From: Anaerolineae bacterium
GTDB lineage: Bacteria; Chloroflexota; Anaerolineae; Anaerolineales; E44-bin32
Length of the DNA: 64,000 nucleotides
Assembly: GCA_011174825.1 (NCBI GenBank)
Contig: DUEZ01000066.1
Coordinates: 16,875-80,874 of the forward strand
Direction: 5' to 3'
This document shows, one piece after another, positions 18,342 to 26,879 of the stretch (position 1 is its first letter; every line of letters starts with the position of its first letter). A model generated the notes under the pieces. It did no database searches. It saw nothing but the letters and a program-made list of their open reading frames with translations, and had not been told where the DNA came from. The position numbers and the translations under genes were made by a program.

Positions 18342-19172
18342 ATGAAGTCCCTAGACTCGAAGCAATGGCGCCTCATCCTTTCACCGCCTACATCCGGCGT
18401 TGAGAATATGGCTCTCGACGAGGCGATCCTTATATCTGTTACCGCAGGGGACGCCCCGCCTACGCTACGTCTCTACGCATGGGATCCCCCCTGTCTTTCC
18501 ATTGGTTATGCACAACCCATCACAGATGTGGATCAGAAGATGCTCGATAAATATGGATGGGATTTGGTCCGTCGCCCAACAGGCGGGAGAGCGATATTAC
18601 ATACCGATGAGCTCACGTATGCCATCATTGCTACCAGCACCGACCAATATGTCGGAGGAGGCGTGCTTGAAAGTTATCGGCGTATCAGCCGGGGTTTGGT
18701 TGCCTCATTGACCCTATTAGGTCTGTCGGTCGAGGTTCAGTCCGAGCTCTCCGTTCCCGAAGAGCAACGCTCGAATCCGGTATGTTTCCAAGTTCCAAGC
18801 GCTTACGAAATCACCGTCGATGGTCGTAAATTAATCGGAAGCGCGCAGGTACGGCGACGAGGGGGGGTGCTTCAGCATGGATCTCTCCCCCTTAGCGGTG
18901 ATATCACCCGAATTTGCAAAGTGCTACATTTCGAGGATGAAGCCTCTCGCTCTCAAGCTGTGAAATTTCTTCAAAATCGGGCAGCAACGGTAGAAGAACT
19001 TCTTGGCTCATCAATAACCTGGCAGCAGGTGGTCGATGCTATGGTCCAGGGTTTTCGAGAGGCGCTGGATCTTGACCTGGAGCTCGACTCCCCATCAGAT
19101 TCTGAAATGTCCCACGCGGTGAAATTGACATCAAGTTGCTATACCGATCCCGACTGGACGGAGCGCGTGTAA
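18342..19172 (+). CDS. lplA: Lipoate-protein ligase A family (BPL/LplA/LipB fold)
   Basis: This 276-residue protein should attach lipoate (or octanoate) to lipoyl domains through an acyl-adenylate. Family signatures are RRPTGGRAILHTDELTYA and KLIGSAQVRRRGGVLQHGS, the latter containing the conserved Lys. The C-terminal accessory domain of full LplA is lacking, so an octanoyltransferase (LipM-type) role is possible. A natural target is the E2 lipoyl domain encoded at 58418-59686. The start codon follows a -10 hexamer so closely that the mRNA may be leaderless. Confidence 0.85.
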   Translation: MKSLDSKQWRLILSPPTSGVENMALDEAILISVTAGDAPPTLRLYAWDPPCLSIGYAQPITDVDQKMLDKYGWDLVRRPTGGRAILHTDELTYAIIATSTDQYVGGGVLESYRRISRGLVASLTLLGLSVEVQSELSVPEEQRSNPVCFQVPSAYEITVDGRKLIGSAQVRRRGGVLQHGSLPLSGDITRICKVLHFEDEASRSQAVKFLQNRAATVEELLGSSITWQQVVDAMVQGFREALDLDLELDSPSDSEMSHAVKLTSSCYTDPDWTERV

Positions 19173-19265
19173 CAGCCCTATCTTTTCACAGGTAAGTCAT
19201 GATCATGTCTAGCTGGGATTTCGGGAGTCTCGTGCCGAGGTCACTCTCGAGGATCAATCACACGC

Positions 19266-19919
19266 TCATTTCTCAACGAAAATGACATCTGGGAAGCCTA
19301 TGGAACGCATCATTCGGTAGAGGTAGTTCTCCGCGTTAAGTTGTGCCTGTGCAAGAATTCCGTCCTCCAACGCAGCACGTTCGATTTCCTCTTCCGCGGC
19401 CAATCTGGCTGTCGCTTCTAGATTTACGTCCCCGTGAGTTAGTAATCCTGTATCCCGATCATAGACATACGATTTCTCGTTATCGAGTGAGGTGATAAAT
19501 ATCTCAGACTCCGGCAAGCGGAGGACAACTTGCCCAGCTTCATCAATCCACAGATCCTCAGGATCAAGTTTTTCTAGGTCGACACCTGCGATCACGACGC
19601 CATGTGCCACCAACAAAAGCCGATCTCCAAAGAGGAATCCGAATGGGCCTTGCCCTGTCTCTGCGATAATGACCTTCTCAACTGTATATTGCATTGTCTC
19701 AAGCCTCGCCAACTCCTGTACCTCATGCACGATGGTAACCGGATCGGGCATGACCGTTGGAGTCGGATGAAACAATTGAGACATTTGGGTCGCGATGACG
19801 CCCCGAAGTTGCTTCAATGGTTCCGTCGTCTCACGTACACCCCTGGCTAGAGTGTAGGTCAAAAACGCTAATACGATCACGACAACAGCCACCAAGATCC
19901 AGAGAGCATATTTTCTCAT
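19266..19919 (-). CDS. DUF4230-family membrane-anchored protein
   Basis: This 217-residue protein has one N-terminal membrane helix (about residues 5-26), a short Pro/Thr stretch, and an extracytoplasmic domain typical of DUF4230 (VEKVIIAETGQGPFG, LLLVAHGVVIAGVDL, LRLPESEIFITSLD). A helical C-terminus (AAEEEIERAAL) follows. The family's function is not known. It is transcribed divergently from the DUF503 gene, and a TATAAT hexamer ends nine bases before its ATG. Confidence 0.78.
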   Translation of the reverse strand: MRKYALWILVAVVVIVLAFLTYTLARGVRETTEPLKQLRGVIATQMSQLFHPTPTVMPDPVTIVHEVQELARLETMQYTVEKVIIAETGQGPFGFLFGDRLLLVAHGVVIAGVDLEKLDPEDLWIDEAGQVVLRLPESEIFITSLDNEKSYVYDRDTGLLTHGDVNLEATARLAAEEEIERAALEDGILAQAQLNAENYLYRMMRSIGFPDVIFVEK

Positions 19920-19928
19920 AGTGAGATG

Positions 19929-19934
19929 ATTATA
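19929..19934 (-). promoter_or_regulatory. -10 hexamer for a possibly leaderless DUF4230 transcript
   Basis: TATAAT on the minus strand, nine bases before the ATG of the DUF4230 gene. CTGACA lies upstream at a long 19-base spacing. Confidence 0.45.
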
Positions 19935-19952
19935 CTGGAAATCTGCCTCACC

Positions 19953-19981
19953 TTGTCAGGGACCATCAACCGGGCTACACT
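19953..19981 (+). promoter_or_regulatory. Promoter for a possibly leaderless DUF503 transcript
   Basis: TTGTCA and TACACT are separated by 17 bases, and the -10 ends only six bases before the DUF503 ATG. There is no room for a ribosome-binding site, so the mRNA is probably leaderless. Confidence 0.5.
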
Positions 19982-19987
19982 CTTGTC

Positions 19988-20272
19988 ATGCACATCGCTG
20001 CGTTAACCATTGAGCTACGTATTCCGGGTTGCACTTCGCTGAAGCAAAAGCGCAGTCGTCTAAAACCCTTATTAGCCAGACTGCATAAAGAATTCAACAT
20101 CTCAGCTGCAGAGATCGATCACAACGATCACCATCAACTGGCAGTAATCGCCTGTGTGGTTGTCAGCAACGCTTCAGATCACTCTCAACGGGTGCTAGCA
20201 GGGATCCCAGCCTGGATCGAAAACCATCGCCCTGATCTGCAAATTATTGATGACCACATCACGCTCTTATGA
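19988..20272 (+). CDS. DUF503 (YlxP-like) small protein
   Basis: This 94-residue protein shows the DUF503 pattern: LRIPGCTSLKQKRS near the start, EIDHNDHHQLAVIACVVVS in the middle. The family is widespread, often near rbfA or truB, but here it stands alone and its role is unsettled. It is transcribed divergently from DUF4230. Downstream, 20273-20384 holds no gene, then a MITE-like element begins. Confidence 0.85.
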   Translation: MHIAALTIELRIPGCTSLKQKRSRLKPLLARLHKEFNISAAEIDHNDHHQLAVIACVVVSNASDHSQRVLAGIPAWIENHRPDLQIIDDHITLL

Positions 20273-20384
20273 AGCGTACTAACGAGCCTTCCATACCAAC
20301 TGGAGGGTCATAGAACCAGAACATCCCCCTTTTAGAAGAAATATGGCTTACACAGCTGGGTGGAATATCTCGTTTTGATCTGTG

Positions 20385-20515
20385 ATGAATGAGTTCACTG
20401 AAAAACAACCCGCGAGGAGCGGGGAGAGGTATATGTGGGGGTATGGGCTGCGCCTACACCCCCACATATACCGGTCCTACCCCCGCAGTTGACTTTTTCC
20501 AGTGGATTTATGAAT
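20385..20515. repeat. MITE-like palindrome, family A, copy 1
   Basis: ATGAAT flanks both ends. Inside are terminal inverted repeats CACTGAAAAACAAC (20396-20409) and GTTGACTTTTTCCAGTG (20488-20504). The core is itself a palindrome built on TATATGTGGGGGT and ACCCCCACATATA. It has no coding capacity. It ends 22 bases before the SDR start codon. Confidence 0.75.
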
Positions 20516-20537
20516 TTAATTCTCATAAGGAGGAAAT

Positions 20538-21326
20538 ATGGATCTGGGATTAAAAGATCAGGTCGCTCTCGTCACCGCGTCATCGCGGGGATTGGGCAAA
20601 GCTGCCGCGATGGAATTTGCGCGCGAGGGTGCTCGCGTGGCGATTTGCGCTCGAACTGAGCAATTAGAAGTGACGGCCGACGAAATCCGTGCTCAAACGG
20701 GGGTCGAGATTTTCGATGTCCGAACAGATTTGACAAAACCTAAGGACATCGAGACTTTAGTGAAACGGACGCTGGATCATTTTGGAAGAATTGATATTCT
20801 TGTAACGAACAGCGGGGGACCGCCCCCAGGAAATTTCCTCGACCTGCAACCTGTACATTGGGAGAACGCTGTTGAATTGACCTTGATGAGCACCGTTCGA
20901 CTTTGCTATGGTGTCATACCGATCATGTTGAAGCAAGGGTCTGGAAGCATCGTCGCCTCCCAATCGTATTCGGTTAAACAACCCATCGATCATTTGATCC
21001 TCTCCAATTCAGTGCGCCTGGCTGTCATCGGCCTGATGAAATCTTTGGCCAATGAATTCGGGCCCAAGGGGATCCGTGTCAACTCGATCAACCCCTATTG
21101 GACATGGACGGAACGCATTGATCAACTCCTTGCAGATCGGGCTTCGAGGAGTGAAACAACTATCAAGGAAGAAGCAGCTAAGATCACACAGGACGCGCCT
21201 TTGCGTCGCATGGGCACCATTGAAGAATACGGTCGGACGATCGTTTGGTTGGCATCACCTGCTGCTTCATTCATTCACGGTCATGCCCTGATATTCGACG
21301 GGGGTGCGGTAAAAGCTACGCTGTAG
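20538..21326 (+). CDS. Short-chain dehydrogenase/reductase with atypical active site
   Basis: This 262-residue Rossmann protein (VALVTASSRGLGKAAA, NSGG in place of NNAG, C-terminal FDGG) has a strong AAGGAGG ribosome site. The usual catalytic YxxxK is missing: the aligned segment is HLILSNSVR, with Leu and Asn at the Tyr and Lys positions, although the preceding Ser region (IVASQSYSVKQ) remains. Such members are grouped with beta-ketoacyl-ACP reductase-like SDRs of unknown reaction. The gene is flanked on both sides by directly repeated family A elements. Confidence 0.85.
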   Translation: MDLGLKDQVALVTASSRGLGKAAAMEFAREGARVAICARTEQLEVTADEIRAQTGVEIFDVRTDLTKPKDIETLVKRTLDHFGRIDILVTNSGGPPPGNFLDLQPVHWENAVELTLMSTVRLCYGVIPIMLKQGSGSIVASQSYSVKQPIDHLILSNSVRLAVIGLMKSLANEFGPKGIRVNSINPYWTWTERIDQLLADRASRSETTIKEEAAKITQDAPLRRMGTIEEYGRTIVWLASPAASFIHGHALIFDGGAVKATL

Positions 21327-21461
21327 CCTTGTGGCTCACCCATCCTATTCCAATAGATCTTCATCATAAGCCGGTGGCCCGCTGCTATATTCGGTAGGGG
21401 CTGCCGGCGCGGTATCCCAGCAGAAGTGTTGTACAAGTTTATGATGAGTTACGTACGAGAG

Positions 21462-21571
21462 CACTGAAAAAACAACCCGCGAGGAGTAGGAAGGCGTTTA
21501 AATGGCTTTGCGGGCTGCGCCCGCAACCCACAAATACCGGTCCTAATCTGGCGGTTAACCTATTTTCAGCG
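21462..21571. repeat. MITE-like palindrome, family A, copy 2
   Basis: Begins CACTGAAAAAACAACCCGCG and ends CTATTTTCAGCG, with the interior palindrome GCGGGCTGCGCCCGC and the shared ACCGGTCCT. ATGAAT follows at about 21583. The core is diverged from copy 1 while the ends are conserved. It has the same orientation as copy 1. Confidence 0.72.
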
Positions 21572-21590
21572 GAGTCCGTTTAATGAATCA

Positions 21591-21616
21591 AACCACGCAG
21601 CTTTCGCTGCGTGGTT
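21591..21616. terminator. Perfect hairpin between convergent SDR and response regulator genes
   Basis: AACCACGCAG and CTGCGTGGTT form a perfect 10-bp stem with loop CTTTCG. The position between convergent genes suggests a terminator for one or both. Only short T-runs follow. Confidence 0.5.
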
Positions 21617-21668
21617 GATGATAGGGAAAACGCGGTTGCCAGCCAGCGATTCCAAACACAGGGTGAAT

Positions 21669-22058
21669 TTACGCCGCCTGCTCCTCTTTCACCAACAAGC
21701 GACGACGGACCAACGTTCGAAGGCGAGATGCGAGCAGGCTCGCATGAATCGGCTTGATGAGATAATCGTCGGCTCCGGCATCTAGAGCGCGGGCAACACT
21801 CCCCGGAGAACCGAGGGCCGAGAGGATCAAGATCGGCACGTCGGAGAATTTCCGTATCTCCTCACAGACCTCCCATCCATCCATCTCAGGCATCAAGATG
21901 TCTAGAATGACCACATCCGGAGGCGACTCTTTACAAGCATGGATCCCTTCTTCGCCCGAGAACACGGCGTGAATCTGAAAATCCTGACCTCTCAATAGCG
22001 TTCTCAGCATAATCGAGAGATCTGGATCATCATCAATGAGCAAAACATCTACAGCCAT
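21669..22058 (-). CDS. Single-domain response regulator
   Basis: This 129-residue receiver domain has the acidic pocket IDDDPD, phospho-acceptor Asp53 (VVILDILMP), a Ser in LILSALG, and Lys in YLIKPI. There is no output domain, so it probably signals by protein contact. It is divergent from the adjacent histidine kinase gene, its likely partner, with a gap of about 150 bases to the chosen kinase start. Confidence 0.9.
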   Translation of the reverse strand: MAVDVLLIDDDPDLSIMLRTLLRGQDFQIHAVFSGEEGIHACKESPPDVVILDILMPEMDGWEVCEEIRKFSDVPILILSALGSPGSVARALDAGADDYLIKPIHASLLASRLRTLVRRRLLVKEEQAA

Positions 22059-22206
22059 TCTCAGTCCTTTTCTGACCTCTCTTATTATGCTGTATTTCCA
22101 TAAACTTCGACCTTACAGGCACCTTGCAATGGGAATAATCCCCTGCTTGCCATCGGTTGACAGAAGGGCTAAGATACTTGGCAGGCTAACCTATGAAAGC
22201 ATAAAA

Positions 22207-23388
22207 ATGGTAGAAGAATCGGATCCGATAGCGGAAAACAACCCAAACAATTGTCCGAGATGCGGGCATCCCCTCCCTCGCGATGCCAGGATATGCCTTG
22301 AATGTGGTGTCGATCTGGCCTTATTCGCCATGCTAGCGGACAAAGCGTATCTTGATGGGGTGTCTGTACCTTCCACCTCGGCTCCCTCACCCGAAGTATT
22401 GGTCCCTCGGATCGGCCAATATTTATTAAATCAAGGTCTCCTCACCCAAGAGCAACTTGATGACGCTTTAAAACGTCAAAAACAACTCGCCGAACAGGGG
22501 CAACGTTCACTATTGGGACAGACGTTGGTGCAAATGGGATTTATTGACCAGGAGACACTTGATCGGGTCGTTACACAGCAAATCATTGAGCTTCATGCGG
22601 CGCTGCAGGAGACCAACCGCACCCTGGAAGAACGCGTACGAGAACGCACCTCCGAGTTGCGTCATGCTTTAGATCGACTCACCGAGATCAGCCAGATCAA
22701 GGCGAACCTTATCTCAAACATCTCCCACGAATTACGGACCCCACTTGCTCACATCAAGGGTTACATCGAGTTACTCGCCGAGGAGCAGCTTGGTCCTCTA
22801 TCATCTGAACAAGGGCAAGCGATGGATGTAATCCAGCGAGCCTCCCAGCGATTGGGGAGATTAATCGAGGACTTGATTGAGTTCTCCACCGCTTCACGGG
22901 AGGGGTTGAGATTACAAATGCAAGACATCGCCCTTCCCGACCTAGCTTCAGACATTATCGAACGTTCCCAAGAGAAAGCCGAAAAAGCAGGCGTTACACT
23001 TCACGTCGAGATCGATCATGGGCTTCCTCAGCTCAGGGCCGATCCGGATCGCCTCTCGTGGGTCCTTTTCCAGTTGATGGATAACGGAATTAAATTCACG
23101 CCATCAGGCGGCAACGTGACTTTCACTGCCAAACAAGAAGATAAACAGGTCATCATCACCATTCAAGACACGGGAATTGGTATTCCGAGCGAGAGAGTGA
23201 ATGAGCTCTTTGAACCTTTCCATCAACTGGACGCTTCTCCAACACGCCGTTATGGCGGAACCGGTCTCGGTTTGGCCTTGGTGAAGCTCATCCTCGAAGC
23301 TCATGGAACTGTGATGAGGATTGAGAGTGAGGAAGGCGAAGGAAGCTCTTTCAGCTTCCCGCTTCACGTGGCACACGGCTCAGAATGA
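22207..23388 (+). CDS. Histidine kinase with zinc ribbon and GspE-N-like domain
   Basis: With the ATG at 22207 the protein has 393 residues; upstream in-frame ATGs would run toward the divergent regulator gene and add unconvincing sequence. Residues 16-33 form a zinc ribbon (CPRCG ... CLECG). Residues about 67-130 resemble the N-terminal domain of type II secretion/MshE ATPases (IGQYLLNQGLLTQEQLDDAL), known in relatives to bind nucleotides such as c-di-GMP. A coiled coil, a HisKA domain with His174 (NISHELRTPL) and an HATPase domain follow. There are no membrane segments, so it is soluble. Confidence 0.85.
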   Translation: MVEESDPIAENNPNNCPRCGHPLPRDARICLECGVDLALFAMLADKAYLDGVSVPSTSAPSPEVLVPRIGQYLLNQGLLTQEQLDDALKRQKQLAEQGQRSLLGQTLVQMGFIDQETLDRVVTQQIIELHAALQETNRTLEERVRERTSELRHALDRLTEISQIKANLISNISHELRTPLAHIKGYIELLAEEQLGPLSSEQGQAMDVIQRASQRLGRLIEDLIEFSTASREGLRLQMQDIALPDLASDIIERSQEKAEKAGVTLHVEIDHGLPQLRADPDRLSWVLFQLMDNGIKFTPSGGNVTFTAKQEDKQVIITIQDTGIGIPSERVNELFEPFHQLDASPTRRYGGTGLGLALVKLILEAHGTVMRIESEEGEGSSFSFPLHVAHGSE

Positions 23389-24665
23389 CAGGACCACTGA
23401 TTCCCTCCGGACCATTGACTTACGGCACCGAACTTAATGCTGTTTATGCGATCGCGCGGGTTGTCGCTGAGACTTTCGATACCGAAGCCGGTCTTGACAC
23501 TGTGTTCCGTCTCGCGCGCACGATCTTTATTTTCGATGTCGTTGCTCTTTATCTTCAAAATGAAGAATCCGGCGAGATTGAACCGACGTACGCTCGTGCC
23601 CTTGGTCGTGGTCGATCACGCGAAGCAGAGATTGCGTGGGGAGAACCAGCCGCATTTGAAGCCTTTCGCACTGGCCAGACGGTCCTTCGCCGGGAAGACG
23701 CTGGTCCCTCGGTCAAGGGTCGGGAGAGACGACGAGACTACCTCGGCTTGCCAATGATCGTTGTCGGACGGTGTGTCGGTGGATTGATCTTCGGACGTTT
23801 CGGGGGACCGTCCTATCCACCGGAGCACATCCGCTTGGCTGAATTTGTGGCTTGGCACGTCGGCCAGTTGCTGGAGAATCGGCGCATGGCACGCCGTATT
23901 GCCAGTTTGGAGGCTCAGCGTGAGTTAGCTCGCATGCAGGACGAGTTCATTTCAACGATTTCCCACGAGCTGCGTACGCCATTAGGTTTTATCAAAGGCT
24001 ATGTAACAACCCTGCTCAGAAAAGATGCAGAGTGGGAGGACGAGGCCAGAGATGAATTTTTGCACATCATCGATGACGAGTCTGATCGACTGTGCGAATT
24101 GATCGACAACTTGCTTGATTCGTCTCGCCTGGAAACCGGCACGCTCAGTATGTCTCTTGCTTCAACCCTTATTGAGCCCATCATCCGCGATGTTGTGGCT
24201 CGTACCAGAGCACTGTACCCATATATGCCTCTGAATGTCGAGATTGCGGAGGACCTTCCCGTTCTCCATATAGATGCGACACGAATAGCTCAAGTTCTCA
24301 ACAACCTTCTCTCAAATGCGAACAAGTATGCCCCAGGTTCTGAAGTAAACATCCGGGTCACCCGACGAAGGGGACAAGTTCATATCGAAGTGGCTGACCG
24401 CGGACCTGGAATCCCTGCAGAACATATTGCTAATTTATTTGAACGTTTCTACCGCGTTCCTGAAAGTGTAGACAATGCGCGTGGGACTGGTCTGGGCTTG
24501 TTTATTTGCCGAAAGCTTATAGAAGCCCATGGCGGCGAGATCGGTGTGGATAGTGTGCCGGGGGAAGGTGCACGTTTCTTCTTCACTTTACCAGTTCCAC
24601 CCTCGAGCGCAGAGAGTGAAATGGAGAGCCAAGATGAGCGAAGAGAAGACCATCCTCGTAGTTGA
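23385..24665 (+). CDS. GAF-domain sensor histidine kinase
   Basis: This 426-residue soluble kinase starts with a GAF-like sensor (about 15-170), then HisKA with His194 (TISHELRTPLGFIKG), then HATPase (NNLLSNANKYAPGSEV, RGTGLGLFICRKLIEAHGG). Its ATG overlaps the upstream kinase stop as ATGA, and the response regulator gene starts inside its 3' end, so kinase, kinase and regulator are translationally coupled. The ligand of the GAF domain is unknown. Confidence 0.88.
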   Translation: MTGPLIPSGPLTYGTELNAVYAIARVVAETFDTEAGLDTVFRLARTIFIFDVVALYLQNEESGEIEPTYARALGRGRSREAEIAWGEPAAFEAFRTGQTVLRREDAGPSVKGRERRRDYLGLPMIVVGRCVGGLIFGRFGGPSYPPEHIRLAEFVAWHVGQLLENRRMARRIASLEAQRELARMQDEFISTISHELRTPLGFIKGYVTTLLRKDAEWEDEARDEFLHIIDDESDRLCELIDNLLDSSRLETGTLSMSLASTLIEPIIRDVVARTRALYPYMPLNVEIAEDLPVLHIDATRIAQVLNNLLSNANKYAPGSEVNIRVTRRRGQVHIEVADRGPGIPAEHIANLFERFYRVPESVDNARGTGLGLFICRKLIEAHGGEIGVDSVPGEGARFFFTLPVPPSSAESEMESQDERREDHPRS

Positions 24666-25356
24666 TGACGAACCACGCTACCTGAGATTGGTCGAAGTCA
24701 ATCTCGTTACGGATGGCTACGCTGTCCAAACCGCCATGGATGGGCAACAGGCCGTCGAGGCGGTCGCCGGCGATCAGCCTGACCTAATACTGCTTGACGT
24801 GATGATGCCTGTCATGGACGGATTCACCGCATGTGAACGTATCCGTGAATTCTCCTCTGTTCCGATCATCATCGTAACAGCAAAGGGCGAAGAACGTGAT
24901 CGCGTAAGGGGCTTAGATGCAGGCGCCGATGATTACATCGTCAAGCCGTTCTCCGCCCAAGAACTGCTAGCTCGAGTTCGTGCTGTACTACGCCGCGCAG
25001 AACGTCAAACAGTGGACAGCTTTCATGAGCCAGTCTTCATCCACCATGAGTTGCAGATCGATCTCCCACGTGCCCATGTCAGTGTAGCAGGTAAAGAAGT
25101 ATCACTCACTGCGACAGAATATCGCCTGCTCCAGACCTTCGCCGCTGAACTTGGACGAGTACTGAGTCCGGAACATTTGTTAACCACGGTTTGGGGACCG
25201 GAATACAGCGACGATAAGGAGATCCTCTGGGTCTGCCTCAGCCGGCTACGACAAAAAATTGAGCCAGACCCAAAGAAGCCGACCCATATTGTCACCCGAC
25301 AAGGTATTGGTTATCTCATGCCACCCGAATCGGGGGATAACCCATCAGAAGATTAA
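24634..25356 (+). CDS. OmpR/PhoB-type response regulator
   Basis: This 240-residue DNA-binding regulator has a receiver domain with Asp55 (LILLDVMMP), Thr in IIVTAKG and Lys in DYIVKPF. A winged-helix output domain follows (LTATEYRLLQTFAAELGRVL, IVTRQGIGYLMPP). The start at 24634 is within the upstream kinase gene, giving a 32-base overlap. It is the natural target of one or both kinases encoded just upstream. Confidence 0.9.
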   Translation: MSEEKTILVVDDEPRYLRLVEVNLVTDGYAVQTAMDGQQAVEAVAGDQPDLILLDVMMPVMDGFTACERIREFSSVPIIIVTAKGEERDRVRGLDAGADDYIVKPFSAQELLARVRAVLRRAERQTVDSFHEPVFIHHELQIDLPRAHVSVAGKEVSLTATEYRLLQTFAAELGRVLSPEHLLTTVWGPEYSDDKEILWVCLSRLRQKIEPDPKKPTHIVTRQGIGYLMPPESGDNPSED

Positions 25357-25571
25357 ATCGGACGGACCCTCTCTCTTATCATCCTTAACGCGAGCCGACG
25401 ATTGATCGAACACAACACAGGGCAGGTAAAGATTTATAGATCACTTTCATGAGGAGGGGCAGTTCCACGTTAGATATACATCGTAGCGAGTTTTGTTGTC
25501 CTACTTATGATGAAAATAAACATCAACAGCCTGCTCATTGCTCTTTTGCAGCCCATAGTAGGATACCCTCG

Positions 25572-25600
25572 TTCTGATTGAAGTAGACTTCTGCTATAAT
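25572..25600 (+). promoter_or_regulatory. Promoter of the XRE/TPR pair
   Basis: A perfect TATAAT at 25595-25600 with a weak -35 (TTCTGA) 17 bases upstream. It is followed by GGAG and the ATG at 25630, giving a short leader of about 23 bases. Confidence 0.5.
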
Positions 25601-25629
25601 CGAATCGGACCCAAAATTGGAGCAAATTG

Positions 25630-26301
25630 ATGAAAGACCAACCTACGCTCACCTTACGGACAAAGATGCTTGGAGCGATGTTGCGAGAAGCCCGTCTCAA
25701 ATACAACATGAGCCTCAAAGAAGTTGCCGCCTTAATCGGTTCTACAAGTGGTGCAGTCTCATCTTACGAGCATGGTCGCAAAGGGATTTCGCTTCCCGAA
25801 CTCGAACTCTTCGCGTATCACCTAGATATCCCACTTGAACATTTCACCACCGGTTCAACGATCCCCGGTGGACAAAAGACGGAATTCGATCCCACCACAA
25901 TGGTCTCTCTTCGACAGCGGATGGTCGGTGCCTTGCTCCGCAAGCACCGCATGGAAGCCGAGATGTCCATCCGTGCTTTGGCAGATGCCGCGGGGTTACG
26001 ATCAAAAAGGCTCAGCGTATACGAACGTGGAGATCGACCGATTCCGTTGCCAGAGCTTGAAAGGCTTGTGCAAGTCTTGGGTCAATCACTTGAGGATTAT
26101 ATAGATCGAGAAGGCCCTGTGGGAGAATGGGCCGCCAACAAGCAGGTCTTTGCGAACTTACTCCAACTGCCATCAGACCTGCGGGACTTCCTTAGCACAC
26201 CTGAAAACCAGAGTTATTTAAGGGCAGCCAAGCATATCAGCGAACTCTCTGTGGAGAAACTACGTGCTCTCGCCGAGAGTTTGCTCGACCTCACATTGTG
26301 A
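25630..26301 (+). CDS. Protein with two XRE-type helix-turn-helix domains
   Basis: This 223-residue protein has two tandem HTH_3 units: LREARLKYNMSLKEVAALIG with VSSYEHGRKGISLPELE, and LRKHRMEAEMSIRALADAAG with LSVYERGDRPIPLPELE. Such a duplication could let one chain bind two half-sites. The C-terminal ~70 residues are helical and unassigned. The ATG has GGAG eight bases upstream. The stop overlaps the next gene's GTG start (GTGA), so it is coupled to a TPR protein. It is probably a transcription regulator. Confidence 0.8.
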   Translation: MKDQPTLTLRTKMLGAMLREARLKYNMSLKEVAALIGSTSGAVSSYEHGRKGISLPELELFAYHLDIPLEHFTTGSTIPGGQKTEFDPTTMVSLRQRMVGALLRKHRMEAEMSIRALADAAGLRSKRLSVYERGDRPIPLPELERLVQVLGQSLEDYIDREGPVGEWAANKQVFANLLQLPSDLRDFLSTPENQSYLRAAKHISELSVEKLRALAESLLDLTL

Positions 26302-26843
26302 CATCTGAAATTTCTTCACCTAACGAACTTGAGCGTCTGGCGCTGAACGCCTTTCGTGAGAACCGCCTCGATGAGGCTATCCAGGCCTTCACAACTGCAC
26401 GTCAGGCTTTCCTTGCTGAGGGCAATGAAGTAAAAGCAGCGGAGATGGCAAGCAGCCTCAGCGTCGTGCTTCTCAAGACAAAGCGGCCAGAAGAGGCATT
26501 AGAAGCCGCAACAGGGGCGCCTGAAATCTTTATTCAATCTGGTGAGGAAACTCTGGCGGCACAAGCTCTAGGTAATCTTGGCTCAGCACTTGAGGCCTGT
26601 GGGGATCTCAAGGGCGCGGAGGAAGCCTATCGTCAGGCCGCTGAACTCTTCGAAAACCTCGGTGACACCGAACATCACCGATATACCATGCAGTCGCTTT
26701 CTCATTTGCAGCTTCGTCTAGGTCGACCATTAGAAGCTCTCGGTACGATGCAGCATAGCTTAGATTCCCAATCACGCCCCGGAGTTCGAGATCGCCTGCT
26801 TCGCTGCTTGCTCAAATTACCGAATCGCTTCTTAGGTCGCTAA
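26298..26843 (+). CDS. Tetratricopeptide-repeat protein
   Basis: This 181-residue all-helical protein contains about four TPR-like units (ALNAFRENRLDEAIQAFTTA, ALGNLGSALEACGDLKGAEEAYRQAAE and others). The GTG start overlaps the stop of the double-XRE gene. The pair resembles regulator-TPR modules in which the TPR part mediates protein contacts, but the partner is unknown. Confidence 0.78.
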   Translation: MTSEISSPNELERLALNAFRENRLDEAIQAFTTARQAFLAEGNEVKAAEMASSLSVVLLKTKRPEEALEAATGAPEIFIQSGEETLAAQALGNLGSALEACGDLKGAEEAYRQAAELFENLGDTEHHRYTMQSLSHLQLRLGRPLEALGTMQHSLDSQSRPGVRDRLLRCLLKLPNRFLGR

Positions 26844-26879
26844 TTCCGACAGCAAGGTACTTAATCAGACGGTAACTTA

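Noticed and set aside
20435..20659. Frame containing PPHIPVLPPQL, similar to one at 36608-36823
   Set aside because: The similarity comes from family A repeat DNA, not from a shared protein.
22036..22206. N-terminal extension of the zinc-ribbon kinase
   Set aside because: It would overlap the divergent regulator gene start, and the added residues look non-coding.
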